Made by a program: the position numbers and the translations under genes. This document shows positions 12,003-25,571 of a stretch of 64,000 bases of DNA, piece by piece. Source of the DNA: Ficedula albicollis (taxonomy: Eukaryota; Chordata; Aves; Passeriformes; Muscicapidae). How positions within the stretch are numbered: the stretch's first letter is position 1; each line of letters starts with the position of its first letter. The notes below the pieces were generated by a model, which was given only the letters and a program-made list of their open reading frames with translations, had not been told where the DNA came from and made no database searches. Location of the stretch: assembly GCF_000247815.1 (NCBI RefSeq), contig NC_021674.1, positions 8,234,512 through 8,298,511 of the forward strand, read 5' to 3'.

Positions 12003-15000
12003 ATAGCAACAATAAAAGTCAGTCTTTTGGCAGGTGCCTGGAGCTGTGTTTTGCCATATGAGAAATGGCTCAGCATGTGATAGCTGAGTTCATGGGCTTT
12101 GCAGAGCTTGGAAGAACAGTGGGATGGTGTCTTTAACGCATTTCTTTTAAGGGGAAAACTCACAGAGGGGCAAATGGGCAGAAAGCTGAAGGAAGTGGTG
12201 TAGGAGACCCTTTGAAAGCCCCCCTGGACAGCGCTCCCAGCACTGGCAGGGTCCAGGTCTCTGATCAGCTCTGTGCCCAGAATGAAGACATGGGAGCACA
12301 AGGGGAGAAGGGCATTTTGCTTCCATTCCTTCCCCCACCCCCAGTCCAAGGAAGAGAAATAAGAGCTCAGTATCAAAGTAAAAAGCAGCCAGATCCCCTC
12401 CCCTCCCTTCGTTCATTTTGAGCTGACATTTAATAATTGCAGAAGGGAAAATGGGCTGGTCAGTTTGCATTAGAAATTCACTGGAGTGGCTGGTGCATTC
12501 TCCTGTTCATCAAATCCAAGATGCTTGGATAAGCCCTGTGAGCAATCAGTGCTACAACCTACAGCCAAAAAATTTTAGAAGTCCACATGCGTAAAGTTAG
12601 GAAAATGTTGATTAATTTGTTCTGAGACACTCCAGAAGAAACCTCTGCTCAAATAGCATCAGGGAGCTCAGGCAGATTATAAATTGCCTTGCTCAAGATT
12701 GTAAATATTGCATCCATGCCTCCCTGTGTGTTTTAAAGACATTTTCATGGGTTGTGCCTGTGTGGAAGAGACTTGTTTTAATATTTTACTAAGGAAAGCA
12801 TATTTCATCTGTGTGGTCCTTGCCAGTGAGGGATTTTTTTATTTTGAAAAGCTTCTTCAGCTGTGAAGAGAGCAAGTGTGGACGATACACAGACATGCAA
12901 TAAGGCAGGATGCTGCAGCTGCCCTGAGATGTGATTTAAAATGCACAGGGCAAGAAAAAGAGAGGAAAAAAAAAATAAAGATCAGGAAAAATAGAACAGG
13001 CACTGAGCCTTGAGTCTCTCATCCCCCTAATTCCACATGTGCCAGGGGCCAGCCAAGGATGGACAGAGAGGGATCTTTAAATGCTACAAATTCAGGGCCA
13101 TCACCTCTTGCCATCAGTAGCCAGGCATTTACTGATCAGGGCTGGCATGGCATTTACCATCAAGGCGAATTTATTTGGATCAGGGGGTGCCCAACACGAA
13201 CAAAGCTACTTTTCTTTTTTGCAAGCATGAGCGAATTTCGCCCTATACGCTCGCAGAGGAAGAGCTGGAAGTGTGGGCTGGGCACAACGTGGCAGCTCCG
13301 TGACCTATACAAGTACCCTCCTAAATGTCTGATTCAGGGCTGCTCTGACCCTGGGTTTTCCTGCAGCATCTGAGCTGACAATCCTGTACTGAGCCATGCA
13401 AGCTCCCCCCGGGAAAGTTTCTGCCTCCTGCCATGAGGGGCTGCAGCTACACCCGCTCAGCAGTGTGCGCACTCAGAGCTCCCAGCAAGACATTTGAAGT
13501 CTGATGCACCTGAAGAGCAGAAAGGATTCCCCTTCTCCCCTGCCCCCCCAAGCCAAGCTCACCAAAGTCAAGGGTCTACCTGATCAGAGAGTTCCTCTTC
13601 TTGAACTGCCTGAAGAAATATCCCTGGCTTGGCACTCCCAGGGAGACCATCACACTTGAGCTGGAGGTGACATAACCCCAGGGGACCCTAGCACAGAGAC
13701 AGCTCCAAATGCCACCAAAGCTGCAGGACTGAGAGGAAAACGGGGCCCATTCTGTGCAACAAGCAGCATTTCAGGGAGAAAGTAAGGCAGATAGACTGAA
13801 AGAGCTGCTGTTCAAAGAGCTGCTAACATTTCCAGTATGCCTTGAAGAATTTTGTCTATTTTTGTGTCGTGAGCTGAGCTCTGCTGATCTAAATCCAGAT
13901 CAGCTCCGCTTCACAAACGCAGCAGCTCTGAATCCAGCCTGGTTTAGCTCTGGTCTTTTATCCCTGGGAAACATGTCTCGCTCTGAAGATTGGAAGAAGC
14001 ACACAGAAGAGCACAATGCTATGAAAAGCACCAGGAATTCAGCCCTGGGAGCCAGAGAAGCAGGCACATGCTGCAGGGGGTGAAGCCCACGTGCAGCCAG
14101 CCGCAGTTATCCTGAGACACTGCAAGTGGCTCACTCAGCATCCAGCCCAGCCATCCAAGGCATGGAAAGACCTCACAGAAACAAGGACAACTCTCTCCCA
14201 GTGCTACCAGGGGTGGATTTAGCTGGGATGGTGCTAAAGGTTTGCCAATCTGCCACTAACAGCAAGATGCAGGACGTGCTGAAGACCTGGGTCTGTTCTG
14301 CACCTCTGAGACTTCTCCAGTCTCTCTTCTGAGACTGGTCCTGTTTGGCCTTCTGCAGGGCTGCACTGGGCACTGGCAAGGTTTCTGAGCAGCACAAGCA
14401 CTGAGCAAAACCTGTGTGCAGCTGCAAAGAGCCTGGCATGTTGCTCCTTGGTGCATACATACTCAGAGCCTTCTCTAAAAACCCCCCATGCTTTTCATTG
14501 TGAGGTGGAGAAATGCTGCTCAACAGAGAGGAGACGTGAAACACTGCCAACAATTGTCTTCTGCAGGGGTCAGGGTAGACCTCAACACCCTCAGAGCTCT
14601 GTCCTGGCTCAGACACATCCCTCTGGTGACTTGCTCCTGGTGGAGCTGGTGGGCTGCCTTTCAGTCCTCTGCTTTCAGAACACCGAAGCAAGGCAGAGTG
14701 CTGCTCCATGGTGGAGTGTTCAGAATGCCCAAAATGCACCTAAACCAAACTGCTTGTGTGGGAGCAGCAGGAAAAGGAAATGCCTTCCACGGCTGCACAG
14801 CAGCTGTCCCTCAATGACTCTTCCAGGTACTGGCAGCTTATCTAGCACACACAATCTGCCTGAGATTGTCTGCATTTATCACTTTTGCCACGGCGTTTGT
14901 GCACTTTGCAAGCTTTACCAGCTCTCTGCAACACAGGGAGCTGCTGCTGCCTGCTGGGAGAGGGTGGGGGACTGGTGTAGATGGCACCTGTGAGTCCTGG

Positions 15001-16943
15001 GGATGGGAAATGTCCCCTCTCAGCCCCTCTCTGCCAGGCTGCCCAAAGCTGAGAATGACTCTAAAGCAACGAGCATCTGCCTTACCCTGGGTAAGCAGCA
15101 AAGACCACGAGTCTGATTCCTGCTCCTCTCCTAACCTAGATTAGAAAAGCCTTTAAAAGCTTCAGCCTCCTCTTGCTGGCTGCAAGCAAAAAGCCTGCAG
15201 GGCAGAGGAAGGAGAGCAGCCCTTGGGGGACACCAGCAATGCCCCCAGCCCGGTGGGTGACAGTGACCAAGCTCGCCACTGGCTCTGCTGAGCTGTGCCA
15301 CCGCCGCTCTCCGCTCCTGGGAGAAATCCTGCTTAGCATCTGGCCACAGATGCTTGGGCAGCCACACTGCCTGCCTGGCCTGCAGCTGCCAGCCCCCAGG
15401 GAGAGAGGAGAATTGCTTCCCTGAACACAGAACCTTGTGCCTGGATGCACAAGGGGGGGGCTCCAGCAAAGGCCAGGCACCACGGGCAGGGCGCTGCAGT
15501 GACCCAGGATTTACTTGTTACATCTGCCCCTGGTCTCATCCCTGTCAAGTGGCATAAACAATCAAATCAGCATTAACAAGGGAATTTGGTGGAGGCTTTT
15601 AGGTTCTTGTCTTGCTTTTGATGATTCATTCAGCTTCCCTCAGCTCTTGCAACCCCAGCCCTCTCCATTCTTCCTGATCAAAACCTGCCGGGAGCCACCC
15701 CAGCACTGGCTGGGTAAATCAAAGGGACTGGGGCTGTGAGGACTCGAGGACTCATAAGGGCAGGATGAGTTATAAGCCACATTTGCTCGAGCTTATTATC
15801 CCTAATGAACAGCTCCATGGATGGGTAACCACGACACTGCTGCTGCTGCCACCACGTTCATCCATGCTGCATTTGCTGATGGAATCATCCCTGGCAGCCC
15901 CCAGCCCTGTTCTGCCACTCTGCTGTGGCCCCATGACCACAACAATGCTCTGCTGAGGAGGTGGCCACCATGAGGGGACAGGAGAGCAGAGAGGGGATAT
16001 TTTCTCCCCACACTGCACCCTTTTCATGTCTCCATTTTCATGGCCCACACCTCTGTGTCAAACACTCTGAGCAGCTCCCAGCCAGGGCAGAGAATGCCTC
16101 CAGCACATCTCACATCTGCCAGGCAGCTCTCCCTGCTCCTTGATGCTGATGCATGGTCTCCTTGTCCAGCTGCCAGAGGAACCCCTTACATCAGATAGCT
16201 TTTATCTCAAAATAAGCCCTGGAAAAATAACACAGGCTTTATTTGTCATTCACTCTGGGAAAGTTTTGAGCTAATAAATAAAGTGAAGCTATTTTAAAAA
16301 GCAATAGCTTTCCTAAAAACTTCAGCTCAGGACTCTGACAGAAATAACAATACCTCTGTTGCCTAAAAACCCACCAGCTCAGCTTCTGCAAAATTTGATT
16401 TCTTTGGCTGCAAAGAACAAAACTTTGCAAATGAATTTGCTTCACACTCATGCAATTAGCAATTAGCTCCCTGGTGGAAAATGATTCCCCCACACAATAT
16501 TTGGGTGAATCATACCCAAGAGGGCTTTTTTAAACTTGTTTTGTGCATGTGCACATTCATAAACACAGAGGCACATCAGAATCTTGGCCAAATTCTTCCC
16601 TTTGATCTGCTTTTCATTTCAGTGCAGTTGAGACCAGAGGTCTCAGCTCTTAAACCACAGGAAACCTCAAGTGTTAATGTTGGTATTAGCAACCCCACTG
16701 CCCCACAGACATTAAAAGTCAGAGATGGGGACCTGCTTCCTGATGTCAGACCAGGACTCCTGAGGACAGCTCCAGAATTCCTGCCCAGTTTTGGGGAGCT
16801 ATTTACAGTGCTTGAGCAAAGAGGTGAAGGTGTAACTCCCCCGGTGGTGTGCAGACATATGAGAAGCACAGCACCACGCAGGGCAAGAACCCTTAGCCCC
16901 AAGCTGGATTTTGGACCCTCATTTTTACATGATAGATCAGGGC

Positions 16944-17048
16944 TTGTCTTCCTTTCCTGCCCCCAGCTCAGGTGTGCCATAAAAAGCTTCCAACCTTTTT
17001 TTCAGGGTACAAAGTGGCTTTGTGCAGTAAGTGAATTAAATTTGACTC
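16944..17048 (+). repeat. Copy 1 of an old, unidentified ~105-bp repeat
   Basis: This stretch aligns by eye at roughly 80% with 18859-18963. Shared blocks include CCTGCCCCCAG, TTTCAGGGTACAAAGT, GCTTTGTGCAG and GAATTAAATT. The divergence is far greater than for the young duplications in this window, so the pair is either an old local duplication or two copies of an unrecognised dispersed repeat. Confidence 0.75.
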
Positions 17049-17335
17049 ACTTTTGCCTAAACCTCATGCATCAGCTTCGGGAAACACCCCTCCACAAACA
17101 ACCATATTTCTCCTTATTCTCCTTTTCTGTGATGGCAGACATGGCCTTTCATCACTTGCCCAGATGGGTAGATTGGCAGGATGATGGAAAAATAAAAGAG
17201 CCTCAGTAAATTCAGTCAGTGACGTTGGCCAAGTCTGATTGAGTCCCCCCTGCCGAGGACACTGACACAACACTGACACTCAGTGGAGCCATTACAACCC
17301 CATACATCCATGCCTGTATACGTATTTTTGTATTT

Positions 17336-17512
17336 TCATAGAATAATTGGATGTTCTGTGTTGGAAGATCATCCAATTCCAACACCCCTGCCCCTGGCAG
17401 GGATGCCACTCACTAGAGCATGTTGCCCAGGCTGGCCTTCAACAATTCCAGAGATGGGGCATCCATAACTTCTCTGGGCAACCTGTTCCAGTGTCTCACT
17501 TGCAGTTATGAG
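17336..17512 (-). mobile_element. CR1 LINE, 3'-end fragment, minus orientation
   Basis: The stretch begins with CATAGAATAATTGG, the complement of the ATTCTATG-type terminus of avian CR1 elements. It continues with GATCATCCAATTCCAAC, CCTGGCAGGGATG, GGGGCATCCA and TTCTCTGGGCAACCTGTTCCAGTGTC in the familiar order for a reversed CR1 3' end. About 175 bp remain, heavily 5'-truncated and mutated. It is a dead copy oriented with SLC8A1 transcription. Confidence 0.88.
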
Positions 17513-18858
17513 AGCAAATCATGTGAAGATGGGCTTCATAGCCATTTAAAGCTTTGGGTTGGTTCAGCTCCCAAATCAGCAAGAGAAAGAGCCTGAAGGC
17601 TTTGCCCTGACAGAGAAGGTTTATGCACACTTTGGGTCTAACCCAAGAGTCCTTAGCCACCTCTTAAAGGTAATAAAAACCCATGCAAGGCAGCATGGCA
17701 TCTGTACCCATGAAAGAAATGTAGGATGGGAGCCACAGGAGGGTTTTGCCTTCTTTTCAGGATGGCTGAGATGGGGGTGGAAAGGCACCTGTACCCAGTG
17801 GGGAAAGCGAGCACCACTCTGGCAGGACAATCATGACATGTGCAGAGTTGTCCCTGGGCTCCAGCCCATCCCCTGCATTGTTTCAGCACACAGCTCAACC
17901 AGAACTGCCAACCTCAGGCATCTGCTGGCATTTCTGCTCCCAAAGTTCACGGCATAGCAAGTGCTTTTTTGTTGGGACTGGTTTCCCCGTCTGCAGGGAA
18001 ATGTGACTTTACTGAAAAGCGAGGATTCTGAATTCTGCCCTCTCCTACGCACATCGCAGCGCTGCTTGGAGATAAAAAAAGCTCGGTCTGTTTTTATGTT
18101 CTCTTTCTCCCCTATACTATTTAACATTGTTTCACAGTGACTCAATAACAGTGTGCATGATACGCTCCATTTCTCCCGGCGTGGTGAACCCAAATTTTAT
18201 GTATCAGAGAGCCCAATGTGCTGAATGAGACACCAGACCTCACTAGAGTGGAACACCCTCCCCTTCAATTGCCACTGGGAAATTTGCCACAAAGGGACTC
18301 AGTGAACATGAGGTTAGCTCAAATTTAAAATGAAACAAAATAAAACCTTAATAAAATGAAGGAATCTGGCCCCTCTTAAGGTGTGTCTAGAGCTGAAAGG
18401 CTGCAGCAAAAGCAAGCAGGGCAGTAGCTCTCCTCATGCTCACCCAAGAGCATGCAACACTCATTTGAGGATGTGGAGGGGCCAGACAGCCTCACTGCCT
18501 CGTGTAAAACTTGCTCATGTTGTTCCTGGCTCCTTAAGGATTCCCAAAGAAGCTGTCCATCCTCCTCTGCTGAGGGAGCTGTCAGGATCTGCAGCAGGGA
18601 TATCACTTCATGCCCACCTGGAAAACACAGGTCCTGCACGGACTGTTTCTGCATGGACTGTTTCACTGGCTCCAGCAGCCTGGGGTGATTTGCACCCTGT
18701 GAGGAGCTGGCTGTATTTCTGGATGGGGATTAGGTTTGATTATGTGCCTGCTCATTTGGGTTTCACCAAGTGGGGCAGTGCTGTGTGGGGTGAGTGGCAA
18801 TGGATCTGCTCAGCCTCGCTGGTTTGCTGGCACAGCAAAGAAAAGCCCTTTGATGTTT

Positions 18859-18963
18859 TGTCTTCCTCTCCTGCCCCCAGATCACCTGTGGCACGAAAAG
18901 TTTCCGTGCTCTTTCTCAGGGTACAAAGTAGCTTTGTGCAGCAACTGAATTAAATTCGGACAG
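18859..18963 (+). repeat. Copy 2 of an old, unidentified ~105-bp repeat
   Basis: Partner of 16944-17048 in the same orientation, about 1.9 kb downstream, with scattered substitutions across the whole length. Neither copy carries a long conserved reading frame. Confidence 0.75.
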
Positions 18964-21673
18964 AAAGTGAGCCATCACCCAGAGGTGTCTGGTGTCAGAG
19001 CAGGAAAGCTGAGGATAAGCATCTGAGAGCACTCTGTGCGTAGTTCAGATGGCTTCAGCCTGGTCCAGCTCCCATGAAAGGACAGCAGTGACAATAGTTA
19101 AGGGATCTGAGAGAGGCTGAGGCTTTGAAAATATCTCAGAAGTGGAAAACAAGGAGGAAGAATAAGTGGTCAGCTTTTAAAGGAGCGAGCTCACCTGGGG
19201 GGTGAGTGGGAGGACAGACAGGGCTGCAGAAGTTCTTGAACAGGCTGAGAAAAATGTATGGATGTGTCCATGGATGTACACACACACAAATGGGCTAATA
19301 CACGTGTCTATGCATGTCTAACTGGAGCTCAGAGAGAGCTGTGAGAACCTTCAAAGGCACCCAAGGAGAACAAGGGAGTGGGAAGATGAAGTCTGAAGAT
19401 ACTAATGCAAAGCAGCACACATGCCAATGGCAAAAGACCCAAACTACTCCTACGTGCCCTGCACTGTAAATCAGCTGAAGCTGCTCCTGAAAACGACTTC
19501 CCAGCAGTCAGCCCGGCGAAGAACTCTGACATCATGAAAACAAAATATAGTCTTTTGCTGTGCAAACAGCAGATTGGAAAAAATAGTATCAAACCAGCAC
19601 AATAACATTCAGTAAAGCAGCTGCAAGGGCACATATGAGGTTTCTGTTATTCCACTTCAGAAAGGGAGAACATCAAGTAACAGGGTGACAACTGATAAAG
19701 GAGTGCAGAGATTTCCATACTAAGCCAGGCTGCACACAGAGGATTTGTTTAGCTTAAAGATAAAGCAATATATAAAAGGTCTGCCTGACACTTCTCATTT
19801 ATTCTTCCTTGACACAAGAATAAATGATCTCGGTGAAATGAAAAAGCAATGGATTCCAAAGAAACAAAAGGTTTTTTATATTGTTACCTACAGTGCACCA
19901 AATTGTGGCAATGACACATTGTTGAGATCAGGAAATTAGCATGATTAAAGACAGAATCAGAGGTTTAGGAGGAAAAGACAGTAACTTTAAATGAAAGTTT
20001 AAGAAAAAAAACATGCAAGCCCCTGTGCTTTTATGAAGAAATATTGACAAATATGCTTTTTCATTCAGTCCAGGCCAAACAATTAGGAACAAAGAATTGG
20101 TCCAAAGATGCTGGAAAGTAGCCCCAAACCAGTGATTCTCAAAATGGTGCAGCTCTCCCACCACCTTTCTCTGTGTCCTGAGCTGGGTGCATAAAAAAAG
20201 GAAAGGAAGATGGGCAATGACATGGCAGCCCAGCACCAGTGAGACCACCAAAAGGTCTTTCAACTCCCATGGCCACCTCTCAGCATGGTCCTTCAAGGGC
20301 CTGGTAAAGGCTGAGCAGCAGCTGAGGTCTGGGAAGCTCACCTGGCAAGTGTGGACCAGAGGAGGGAGGCAGCCTTCTGCTCCTTTGGGAGGGTCTGACC
20401 TAACCTGCATGGCCAACAGCACAGCAATAAGGGTATCCTGAGATGATTATTTTGAGATGTGCAATTGCATGCAATCAGATGAACAAAAAAAAATTTGCTA
20501 TGTCTGTAGAAAGCAAAAATGGTTGAATTTCCTGGATAAGGGGAGTAATTTAACTCTCTTTTCTCTGAGCCATGTAAGACTCAGCACAACTCATGGAGGA
20601 GGGTTTCCCCTGGCTCTCAGTGGATAGGATTTCAACCATCAGCTGTTTTTATCCTACAGCAACCTTAGCTCCCCATGCTCCCTCCCTGGCTTGACTCCTT
20701 TCAACCTTGTTCTTCACGGCTGAGTGCCTGGGTTGGAAGAGAAGAGTTGGGAAATGAAATCACTGCAAGATGCAGAGGACAAACAGGCAGCCCGGGATGC
20801 AGTTCCAGAGGTCACACCCTCCTGTCCCTTCCTATGGGAAAGGGCTCTCTGGATCTGTTCACACCCTTCTTCAACAGTTTTGGAGCCCAAACCTGATCAC
20901 CCATCAAGCCTGTGATGCCTTTCTCCAGCTGGGGTATCCTGGGCAGGGCTGCTCTGCTGCAGGAACAAAAGGCTTTTTCCTCTCTCTGTCTTTGCTGGGA
21001 CCCTGATGGTGTCCCCCAGAGTCCGAAAATGACTCTTCCTGAGAAAGACAGAGCAAGGGGCTGCTCCTTAACAGTGGTGGGGGTACAGAAAGGGACAAGA
21101 TCTTCCCACAGTGGGCTCAGCTTTGTAGTGGGAATGAAACTCCAGCTCCTGGCAAGATCCACAAGCCAAGCCTAATCAAACCACTCACTGTGGTAGGGGG
21201 ATGTCTGCAGAATGAAACAGCTTAATTGCTGATATTTGTGTACCCTTGGACATGCTGACACTTTCTTCTTGTGCCACAGGAGCAGTGACATCTTTCATGT
21301 GGAACAGCTCTGGGATGATGGATGGGGAGGAGAAGCAACACAGGAACACTGTGACTCTGCCAAGGTCCTGCTCAGCACCCGGATTGGGCACAGGACTGAG
21401 TCTGCTGGAGGGCTCTCTGCTCATCTGGCCCCCCTAAGAGTGCTCTCCAAAGTGACTACTTCTGGCTCAGGGCTTCCCAGCCACAGGAAAACATGGAGCT
21501 TTGCCTGGTACTGATCCAGTGCAGCCAGGGCCTGGGCATGGTGATGCCTGCAGCAAAAGCAGGGGTGCACAGGGGCCTGCTGGTCATTAGGACTGTTACT
21601 TCTTCCCTTTCAATGGTCCCACCAAGGGGAAAAAGGACCCTAATGCTGTTCCCAGCCCCAGTGGGCCACCCCC

Positions 21674-21800
21674 CTTGTCCTGTTTGCTACAGGGTGATGA
21701 AGATGAGTGACATGTACAAGCCAGCCTTCTTGACTTCACTTGTCCTGTTTGCTACAGGGTGATGAAGATGGGTGACATGTACAAGCCAGCCTTCTTGACT
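21674..21800 (+). repeat. 65-bp tandem duplication, two copies
   Basis: CTTGTCCTGTTTGCTACAGG begins at 21674 and again at 21739. The copies differ at one visible position in their shared part (GATGAGTG versus GATGGGTG). The unit is not a multiple of three. Confidence 0.93.
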
Positions 21801-23111
21801 GCTTGAGCACACACACCCACAGGAAATCTCCACCACAGATTCCCCTACAATCTCTTTACAGAGAGACTGGGAAGGTGAGCCCCGTATTTTCAGCTGCTGC
21901 ATTGCTCCCAAGGGCAGCATGGTCTACCAGAATGAGGAGATCTATGTTTGCCCAGGTTCTCTGCAAAGTGTTGGACCTGTTGGATTCTCTTCATCCTGTT
22001 TGCCATCAGCAGGCTTAGACTGGATTTCGGACAATGCGAGTTTGTGATTTTCTACCAAAGGCATCAGACAAAAGATGTTTAGAGGCGTTTAGTCCCTCTA
22101 GAGCAGTTTTCAAACAACACTACAGAGGGGCTTGGGGGGTTTCCTTCTTGCCCCTCATCGGGGTTTGTTTCAGCAAGGAGCAGTGGGAAAGTCTCCAAGT
22201 CCCTTCACTCCCCTTGCATTGTCCCTGGGAGACAAACAACCCCTTGCTATGGGACCACGCAAGGGGAATCATGTCTGGCCAAGACCCAGTTCCACCACAG
22301 CACTGGGGCCAGGAGAATGGATGCAACATAACCCCATGCAATTAAATGGGGCCTTGGGAGGTGCTGTAGTCCCTGGAGGATCCATGGAGAGAAACTGGAC
22401 TTGGTTCATGGCAAAGGGAAACTCAGAGCTGGCCCACCACCGAGACAGAATGAAGGCTCTGGGTATTGCATGGGCAGAGGGGAGGTCCACAAACACACAT
22501 CTGAGGAGCTCAGCTGGGCAATCACACCTCCAGGAATGGCCAGAGAAATCGTTGTCACCGGTGGCTTTGGGGTCCTCCCCACCCCATCAGAAAAGCAGGA
22601 AAAGGGGGTGGAGGGCAGCAGCTGGCAGGAGGAAACAGTGAGATTCTAAGACTCATCTGGCCAGAAATGCAGCTGAGCCTGTCTCTGGCACATCCCCAGC
22701 AATTCCCCCAAAGCTGGGGATCAGACAGCTTTAATATAAGGAGTCTTGATCCTTATGGAAGCTCCAACCCTACACTGGAGTCCTTTGGGAAACAAAACAA
22801 ACGATGACAAGTCCCTTTCCTTTGGAGCAGGAGCAGGAGCTATGGCTCTGCATCACTAAGCACGTCAACACACATTGGACATGCTCTCCTGCAGTCCCAG
22901 CTACTATTTCTGTCCCTGGGTTTCCACAGCTTCTTCCAGAGATGCCAGTGTGGTATCCAATTAACTCATCAGTCACAGCTCCACAAGCTTTGCTGGGTGC
23001 AGACTCTCAAATACATAAATAATAAATAGGAAAAAAAACCAACATCTTGCTTCTGTTCCTCTGCTCCTTTCAACTGCAAATGCATCTGGTGCAGTCACCT
23101 TAGTGCATGCT

Positions 23112-23129
23112 CACACACACACACACACA
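23112..23129 (+). repeat. (CA)9 dinucleotide microsatellite
   Basis: Nine CA units, a normal short vertebrate microsatellite. Confidence 0.9.
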
Positions 23130-23242
23130 AATGGAGATGCCAAGTGCCTGCACTCCTCTTTGATTAATTGTGCATTTGGTGACGAGTTCAGCTTGTGGCA
23201 AAGCTGTACACACAACTAGAAAACAAGGCTGGCCTTAATAGA

Positions 23243-23592
23243 TCTAATTTTCATTAATCTTGTTGCCTCTCTCTGTCTCACTGCTGAAAGGAACTGAGGT
23301 TAATCAGAAAAAAGGAGTCTCTTTGGTAGAGCTGGTGGGAGGTTGCAACAGGGCTGCATTGGTTATTTTCCACACTCCCCTGAGGCTCATGTAGGAGCAG
23401 GCATTTAGTCCAAACTATATTACTTGGCTAACAAGATTTACAAGCAGTTTGAGATAATGCAATCATTTCCAAAATTAAGGAAGGGCATTCTCTAAAAAGT
23501 AAAGCCTGGGAGGGGGGAGCTGAGGGCTCATTTTCTCAAAATTCATTATCTGCAGCCTGGGTTTTGCACGTGTGTGTGCGTTGCTTTCAGAC
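23243..23592 (+). repeat. Copy 1 of a young ~345-bp non-tandem duplication
   Basis: Nearly identical to 25572-25915 in the same orientation. Only a G/A change in the GCACGTGTG segment and a 6-bp length difference near the right end were noticed. TTAATAG precedes both copies. No transposon hallmark such as terminal inverted repeats or an A-tail was seen at either end. Confidence 0.95.
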
Positions 23593-23662
23593 AATGACGA
23601 CTGAATTAAAGGACAGCTCTACAGATTCGGAGTTAGCTTTATGTGCAGCAGCATTTTTCATC

Positions 23663-23738
23663 TTCATCTTCATCCAGACTTTTTGCCCCTCCCACAAAAA
23701 AACCCCCTTCATCTTCATCCAGACTTTTTGCCCCTCCC
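23663..23738 (+). repeat. 45-bp tandem duplication, two partial copies
   Basis: TTCATCTTCATCCAGAC followed by TTTTTGCCCCTCCC occurs at 23663 and 23708, separated by a CA-rich linker. A similar linker of ACACAAAAAAACC type recurs near 23757. Confidence 0.9.
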
Positions 23739-24313
23739 TCTGCTTCCCATGAATCTTACACAAAAAAACCCTCCCAAACAACAGCACCTAATCAGGGTGC
23801 CCAGCCTTGTCTCATCACCCTCTGTGTTTTACCCCAGGCAGCCTTTGCTTGCAAGGAGCAGAACATGCATCAATACCAACAGGAATGCTGAGCTCATGCA
23901 ATAATGCTCTCCCAGATGGATGCCTGCTTTACAGTGTGTCAGATCCCCAGGGAGTCTGCCTGCTTCCTTATTCACCTGAAGCTGTGGAGTAATGTGGTTA
24001 GCTTTCCAAAATGATAGATGGGCATTGAGTCACAGAAATCAGAGATGGAAACACCACGTGCATCATGCTGCTGTCCACCACCTCACCTATGGATGCATCC
24101 ATGCCTATGCACACAAGTCTCCTACTGCCTGTGCAGGGTCCCTCCCTATGGCTGAGTACATTTGGATTTTAAATTACTCCAGCAGAGGGGTTCCCAGTGT
24201 GTTCCTGGAAATCTGTGAGCTAGCCATGCAGACGTCACGCCTGTACTGACAGCCCTTCCCTCCCAAATGACTGATTTTCCCCTGCTCCATCACCCTTGCT
24301 GAGCTCCAGCGTC

Positions 24314-24427
24314 CTGCTGAGTTCCCTGCCAGTAAACAGACTCGTCTTGGTTCCACCAAGCTCTGCACACCTGCTGAGTCCCCTGCCAGTAAACAGACTC
24401 GTCTTGGTTCCACCAAGCTCTGCACAC
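24314..24427 (+). repeat. 57-bp tandem duplication, two copies
   Basis: CTGCTGAGT begins copies at 24314 and 24371, both running through AGTAAACAGACTCG and CCACCAAGCTCTGCACAC. They differ by GTTCCC versus GTCCCC. The unit is exactly 19 codons, so the frame stays open through both, but the flanks are not coding-like. Confidence 0.93.
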
Positions 24428-25571
24428 ACATTTCTGCTGTTTCACTATAAGTAAATCCCTCGGGCTTCCTCTGCCCATGTCTGTGGTCCTCCTGGGCTGT
24501 GCACTGAACCGTGCCCATGCAGGCAGTGAGGTTTTAGTGCAGAAGGATGAGGAGATGTGGGTAGCCGTGGCTGAAAGGGCAGGATGGCCAAGGCAGAGTG
24601 CCTCTGAGGACTGTGCTCAGTGGAAGATGCACTGAGGTGTGACTGGAGCAGCAGAGGGAAGAGCAAAGGATCAAACCTTGCTCCTCTCCAAAAAAAGAAA
24701 AAAAAGAATGGAGCACATTAGAATTCCTGCACGGCCGTAAAGACAAACCACCTGCATGCACTTCATCTGCCAAGTTTCACGTGCACAACAAGGTCTGGTA
24801 AGGGCATGGGATGTTTAATATTGAATGCACAATTCATTATTTACACCACAAAAAAAGTGCACACTAAGGAAGCTCTTCTGAGGCGAGCAGTGTGCCAAGC
24901 CTGGCCCCAAAAAACGTCCCTGGCTCCTCCCAGCAAGGCCAAGGGGAACAAACTCTTTGAAAGTCTGGGAACGCATCCACCATCAGCAGGGGTGTATGTA
25001 GGTCATGGTGCTGCAGTGGAGCCTGGGGCTGGGGCCAGGCTGGCCAATGCTGCCTGGGGCCAGCACCGTGGCTGGGGCTCTTTCCCAACCTCCTCCTGCC
25101 AGCCAGGCCTGCCCACGGCATGGTGCCCCTCTGTGCCCTCCCTCCTGATCCAAACCATGGGGGAAAATGTCCTGCCCTTGGTCTTTCCTGATTTCTGGCA
25201 AGGCGAAGGCAGCGAGAGGGGAAATAAACAATTTCAAAAGAGGACAATGACATCAACACAGAAAAGGGATGAGAGAGGCTGGACAGGGAGCTCAGCAACC
25301 CAGGGTGTGAGCACAGGGGAACCCTGAACTCTGGGCACAAGCAGAAGGGAACAGGACTGTGAGGCTGCAGGGAGGGATTCTTGCTAAGAGGTGGTGGGGA
25401 AAGCTCCAGATCTCTTTGGAAATCCCTCTCATTTCACACGGTTACAAAACAGAGCTGGGTTGCCAAACACATACAAGAGAGTTAAAGCTAAACATACCCA
25501 AAGCCTTAGATACAGCCCCAGGCAGCGCTTCTTTGAAAGAAGAAAACGTTTTTCTCTTAACTGGTTAATAG

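Larger units (their letters stand above)
17513..23242. other. Unique intronic sequence, no gene recognised
   Basis: Contains the second old 105-bp repeat copy, the 65-bp duplication and a (CA)9. The AT-rich part at about 19700-20120 is non-repetitive and could be regulatory. There is no direct evidence for that. Confidence 0.65.
23593..25571. other. Spacer between the two 345-bp copies
   Basis: Single-copy sequence with the 45-bp and 57-bp tandem duplications. No coding or mobile sequence was recognised. Confidence 0.65.

Noticed and set aside
16481..17209. 242-codon plus-strand open frame
   Set aside because: No recognisable family. It overlaps an old repeat copy, and its paralogous repeat at 18859 does not preserve a comparable frame.
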